A stretch of DNA of 64,000 bases, taken from positions 52,473,239-52,537,238 of the forward strand of contig OV884012.1 in NCBI GenBank assembly GCA_930367205.1. Direction: 5' to 3'. This stretch comes from Acanthosoma haemorrhoidale. Lineage: Eukaryota; Arthropoda; Insecta; Hemiptera; Acanthosomatidae. Shown piece after piece: positions 60,643 to 64,000 of this stretch; positions within the stretch are counted from its first letter, which is position 1, and every line of letters begins with the position of its first letter. The translations under genes and the position numbers were made by a program. The notes under the pieces were generated by a model. The model made no database searches. It was not told the origin of the DNA and saw nothing but the letters and a program-made list of their open reading frames with translations.

Positions 60643-60840
60643 TCAAGGTGTAAAAACAAGCTTGCCACTCACAATAAAACGATAAACTCCTTTAGTCTCA
60701 CTGCAATTCCAAAGGACACCTTGGGTACCTACAAACATAAGCACAGTGACTTCTGACAACACTAAAGCCTAGAATATGAAGGTTGTCACCGACCGAAGTG
60801 AACAGAAGACTGAATATGCACCCCGCGAGAAATATAATAA
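60643..60840 (-). promoter_or_regulatory. possible TATA plus initiator and short first exon
   Basis: On the minus strand, TTATTATATTTC (60840-60829) lies about 25-30 nt upstream of TCAGTC (60813-60808), which matches the arthropod initiator consensus TCAGTY. About 73 nt downstream an ATG (60738) opens 31 codons to a TGA at 60643 (starts MFVGTQGVLWNCSETKG). A donor GTGAGT inside it (60672) would instead make a 22-codon first exon. No later exon is recognised. A second frame across the start site is also open (77 codons). Confidence 0.3.
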
Positions 60841-62109
60841 AGCGCCCAAGACGTGAAATACTGTTGCTTTTATCAACCCCGGAGCAAAAAAACTGGCCTA
60901 GAATTTCATAAATAATAATTCTATAAAACACTTATGGTTAGATGATTTGTCAAATTATAGTCGAGGGCAGGAATAGAGTACCATTTCGTTAAACTAATGA
61001 CCCCCCACTTCCCTAATTGTCAAGTTTGAAAACAAATGTTAGTACATTAAGTATTATCATACACAGAGAACATTTCTTCTTGGCATAATGACAGCAGCTT
61101 GCTTAGGAAGCAAATAACTATAATTACTACTACTTAAAACAACTTTCTTCTCAAGTGTCTCATTTGCGGCGTATTTAGAGAGTTCATAGCACATCGTTTT
61201 AGTTGGGAGCAATTAGAAATTAGAATAGCTTTCATAAAATTTACAAACCCTAAATCAGGAAGCTGTTTGATTTTCTCTTCGTAATGTTTAATAAGTGGCT
61301 GTGATTCTATTTTTTGTTAACTTACTCGTTAGGCATAGTGAGTAATCAAAAGTGATAATTAGGTGGTAAGTCAATATGCATATGTCAAGAGAAATTTTAA
61401 GCGGTTATCCAATGCGTACGCATAGTAATGACATAAGATCTGCAGCTCGTATGCAACACCAGATTCACAGATCAATGCGTGGAAGAACCAGTTTTGGCGA
61501 TACAATTTTTTTGGGTTTAATTTTGAATGTCTAAAACGATTCTTACTAATAAATATTGTAAGAATCAGAAATTTCAAACGAAATATTAGCAACGAATTGG
61601 TTTTCATTCCGTTTCTTGCATAATAAGTGGTTTGTGATACTTCCAGCGGCATTTTTATCTCATTAATTAAAACCTAAGTTTAAAAGCAACTAATTAAAAA
61701 AACAAATTTCCTTACCTATTTGTACATAAACCGTTTTCAAAAGTGGTTGTTTCATATTTTAGATAAGGAGAAGTTAGTTCAATTGGTTATATTTAAAAAG
61801 TAGTTTGGCCTTTCAAAATTTTTAAAATAGTTGGGACTATGGGCAAGGGCAATTTTAAAGCCAGGAGAGTTAAGATAAGTTTTGCGTAACCGCTACACTA
61901 AGACAATTCTGGGTTTAAGCCCATAAACAGATGATTAATTTATTTCACTTGAAACTGTGTCAAGTGGGCGGCAATCGACATGATAGCCAACGTTTTTTTT
62001 TTTCATTTTAGAGCATTATGGCGTAGAAAACGAACTAAAACTATTAAATAGGCATTCATTATCGAAAGGTAGACTAATATAATTATATCCATGACTAATG
62101 TGCGTCCTT
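60841..62109. other. AT-rich stretch with a weak SINE-like patch
   Basis: At 61880-61925, TTGCGTAACCGCTACAC followed by CTGGGTTTAAGCCC has tRNA-like A/B-box spacing, but no tail match to the other copies. The 93-codon minus-strand frame at 61652-61371 is unrecognised. Confidence 0.4.
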
Positions 62110-62460
62110 GCATGTTTGGACATTTTTAATAGCTTCAGTTGGTCCAAATGCCACCAGTCCACCAGCCAACAGCTGATTCGATTAGCTTTAGGTCACCTAG
62201 GTGGCGGTGTCCTTGTTTCGTAACCGTTTCACCGAATTCCCTACTAATGTGGTTGTTTGCGAATCCTGCGAGATGAGGGGTTATTGGTCCCAGGAAGGAC
62301 GTGTGGAGAAAAATCACCCAACAAGGCTTATCTGGTTTCAGGTGTGTAATAGCCGATTCGGAAGAAATTATGACTTAAGTGAATTGGCGAGACTGCCATT
62401 AGTCTCACGTGGTTTCTTTTACAGTCCAATACCGGGATAAGAGGGGCTCCGTCGATGAAG
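62110..62460. other. GC-richer patch, unrecognised
   Basis: About 350 bp nearer 45-50% G+C is open for 79 codons on plus (62201) and 60 on minus (62317-62135). No domain, splice or repeat match found. It could be part of an unknown repeat. Confidence 0.35.
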
Positions 62461-64000
62461 GGTATAAATTACATTGGTTTTGTGACAGAATTTTGTTAAC
62501 ATGGGAGATTTGCACCAGCATTATCAAGACTATCTGGCTAAATATCAATAGAACGTCCATGTTAAAACTCTCAATCATCCTCTTATTAACTTGAATTAAC
62601 AATCTATAAAATCACCAACTTGACGATGACTCTTTTGAATGCGGTTTATTACTATATTTTTATTATATTATATTATTTTAGAATTTATTACTATATGCTA
62701 CACTATGGTGCGCTTCCATAAAAAATTAGAATTCCTATATAAATAACAATTAATACATAACAGCTATTGTGATCCCTACTTTATTCATTATATTGTTATT
62801 ATATAGGCCATTCTATATATGAAGAAAAGGGAAATTTTTTAATCTAGATAAATCTTTCTACATAATAAAGAACAGGGGAGATTGGGAAGAGGTCAATTTT
62901 TTCAGGATAATAGAATATAAAGTTTTAAAAAAATATAGTAATTTACCTTTATTAGTGGGCAGATCATCATCAGTTAAAATGTCTTGAATAAATAAATAAT
63001 ATTACTAAAGGAAATGGATCATTCCATGTCAAATCGACCAATGGTCAGTAACTTGAAGTATCAGAAATCAATGATTTGTTGTAAATTTGTAGGACTATCA
63101 GTTAAGATAAAAATTTCAGATATTTTGCATTATTAGTTTTTGAGTTGTAAATTTTTAAAAAACCTGTTTTTGACATTGCTTGAAACATTCAAAAGTATAT
63201 ATCACCAAAACTATTTGCCCTATAAAGCTCAAAATCAGTGTCATTCCTTTGAGAATATCAAGTGATTTAATTTGATACATTACCTTACTAAAAAATCTTA
63301 AAACTTCGAACAAAACGAAATTTTGAATTTTGTTGAAAAAATATGTATTAAATGTGCATATTATTAGAATGAATGAAACTTTTTTTATGTAAATCTTTAT
63401 TCTAATTGAAGTGGAGATACGCTATACGAGTGTATCTCATATTTGAACCAAAAAAATTTACTTTGCAGAAATTCAATATACATACTGCAATAATATGTTT
63501 TAATTTACTTAGCGTACCTGCAGTATTCGTGACAAATTAATTGGGGACTGAGTTTCAGCAAACAGCTCTTTTTTTTATGACATAACCCCATTGAGATACA
63601 CACCATCACAAAATTTGATATGTGCATTTTTAAATTATGTACATTAAACCAACATATCTTTTCAAATTTACGATTTTCAGTTAAAAAAAAACTTTTTTTT
63701 AAATTCAACTAGTATACATTAGTGATCAAAATTAATCAATCAAAATTAAAACCCTCTTAATTTTAAATAAAATGACGTTAGCTTTACAGGACAAATAGTT
63801 TTTGAAAAATTAAAAACAAAACTAACATTTAGCTTTTCACATTTTTAAACATCTCTGATTCAAAAACCATAAGTGAAAATAAATTAAAACTATCTATTTT
63901 GGCTATATTATATTATATAAAGCATAAATATTACTATACTAATTTTAAAAATCCTAAGTCTAAAATTATTTTTTTATTGGTTGATTTGGTCTGGAATGAC
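62461..64000. other. very AT-rich stretch, possibly part of an interspersed repeat
   Basis: From about 63010 the text changes style (ATTCCATGTCAAATCGACC, TTTTTGAGTTGTAAATTTTT, CAAAACTATTTGCCC) and holds an imperfect hairpin, GAGATAC ... GTATCTC, at 63411-63438. I cannot name a family, and no coding sequence is visible. The right end runs off the window. Confidence 0.4.

Noticed and set aside
1..64000. CRISPR array, bacterial operons or a bacterial contaminant
   Set aside because: No regular short repeats with spacers, no long ORFs and no ribosome binding sites; the repeats and splice signals are eukaryotic.
1..64000. A functional nuclear tRNA, rRNA or snRNA gene
   Set aside because: Every tRNA-like match is degenerate, carries a SINE tail, or is a primer site. 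No rRNA or snRNA core sequence was seen.

Overview
The window looks like non-coding, transposon-rich DNA from an animal nuclear genome, most likely an insect or other arthropod. It is AT-rich, has no operons, ribosome binding sites or long open frames, and carries GT-AG type splice signals. It also holds 5'-truncated non-LTR (LINE) insertions, tRNA-derived SINE-like copies, a foldback element and a tRNA-Trp-primed LTR fragment. The LINE relics have jockey-like protein text, which fits an arthropod, but I cannot name the species. No complete protein-coding gene is visible. Nearly all open frames of 60-137 codons are what chance gives in DNA of this composition.

Layout. 0-9.5 kb: a possible plus-strand exon near 1.2 kb, a SINE, a LINE 3' end at 3.1-3.5 kb, a second possible plus-strand exon at 5.9 kb, two copies of a ~120 bp repeat, and a full-looking ~257 bp retroposon with a long A tail. 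Next comes the best gene signal in the window: two minus-strand exons (8.33-9.29 kb) that together encode a signal peptide. The intron between them contains a long foldback element. 9.5-22 kb: mostly featureless AT-rich DNA with a LINE 3' end at 14.3 kb, a SINE at 16.1 kb, and weak gene-start signals at 18.9 and 21.6 kb. 22.3-22.9 kb: two broken reverse transcriptase fragments facing each other. 23-37 kb: another copy of the retroposon family, two SINE-like relics, a 14 bp tandem repeat and isolated GC-rich islands. 37.9-46.4 kb: a dense nest of mobile DNA. It includes a LINE copy split by a retroposon, the LTR with its tRNA-Trp primer site, three more LINE 3' ends, a SINE and a jockey-like endonuclease relic. 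46.4-64 kb: AT-rich again, with a few degenerate coding-like or GC-rich patches and a TATA/Inr-like start at 60.8 kb.

The parts do not work together as a pathway. The history that can be read is one of repeated retroposition. Several insertions have recognisable target-site duplications, so 3' ends, 5' truncation points and one nesting order can be read directly. I did not find a convincing novel biological system. The most useful leads are the signal-peptide exon pair, the retroposon family with conserved inverted-repeat hairpins, and the tail-to-tail LINE fragments.
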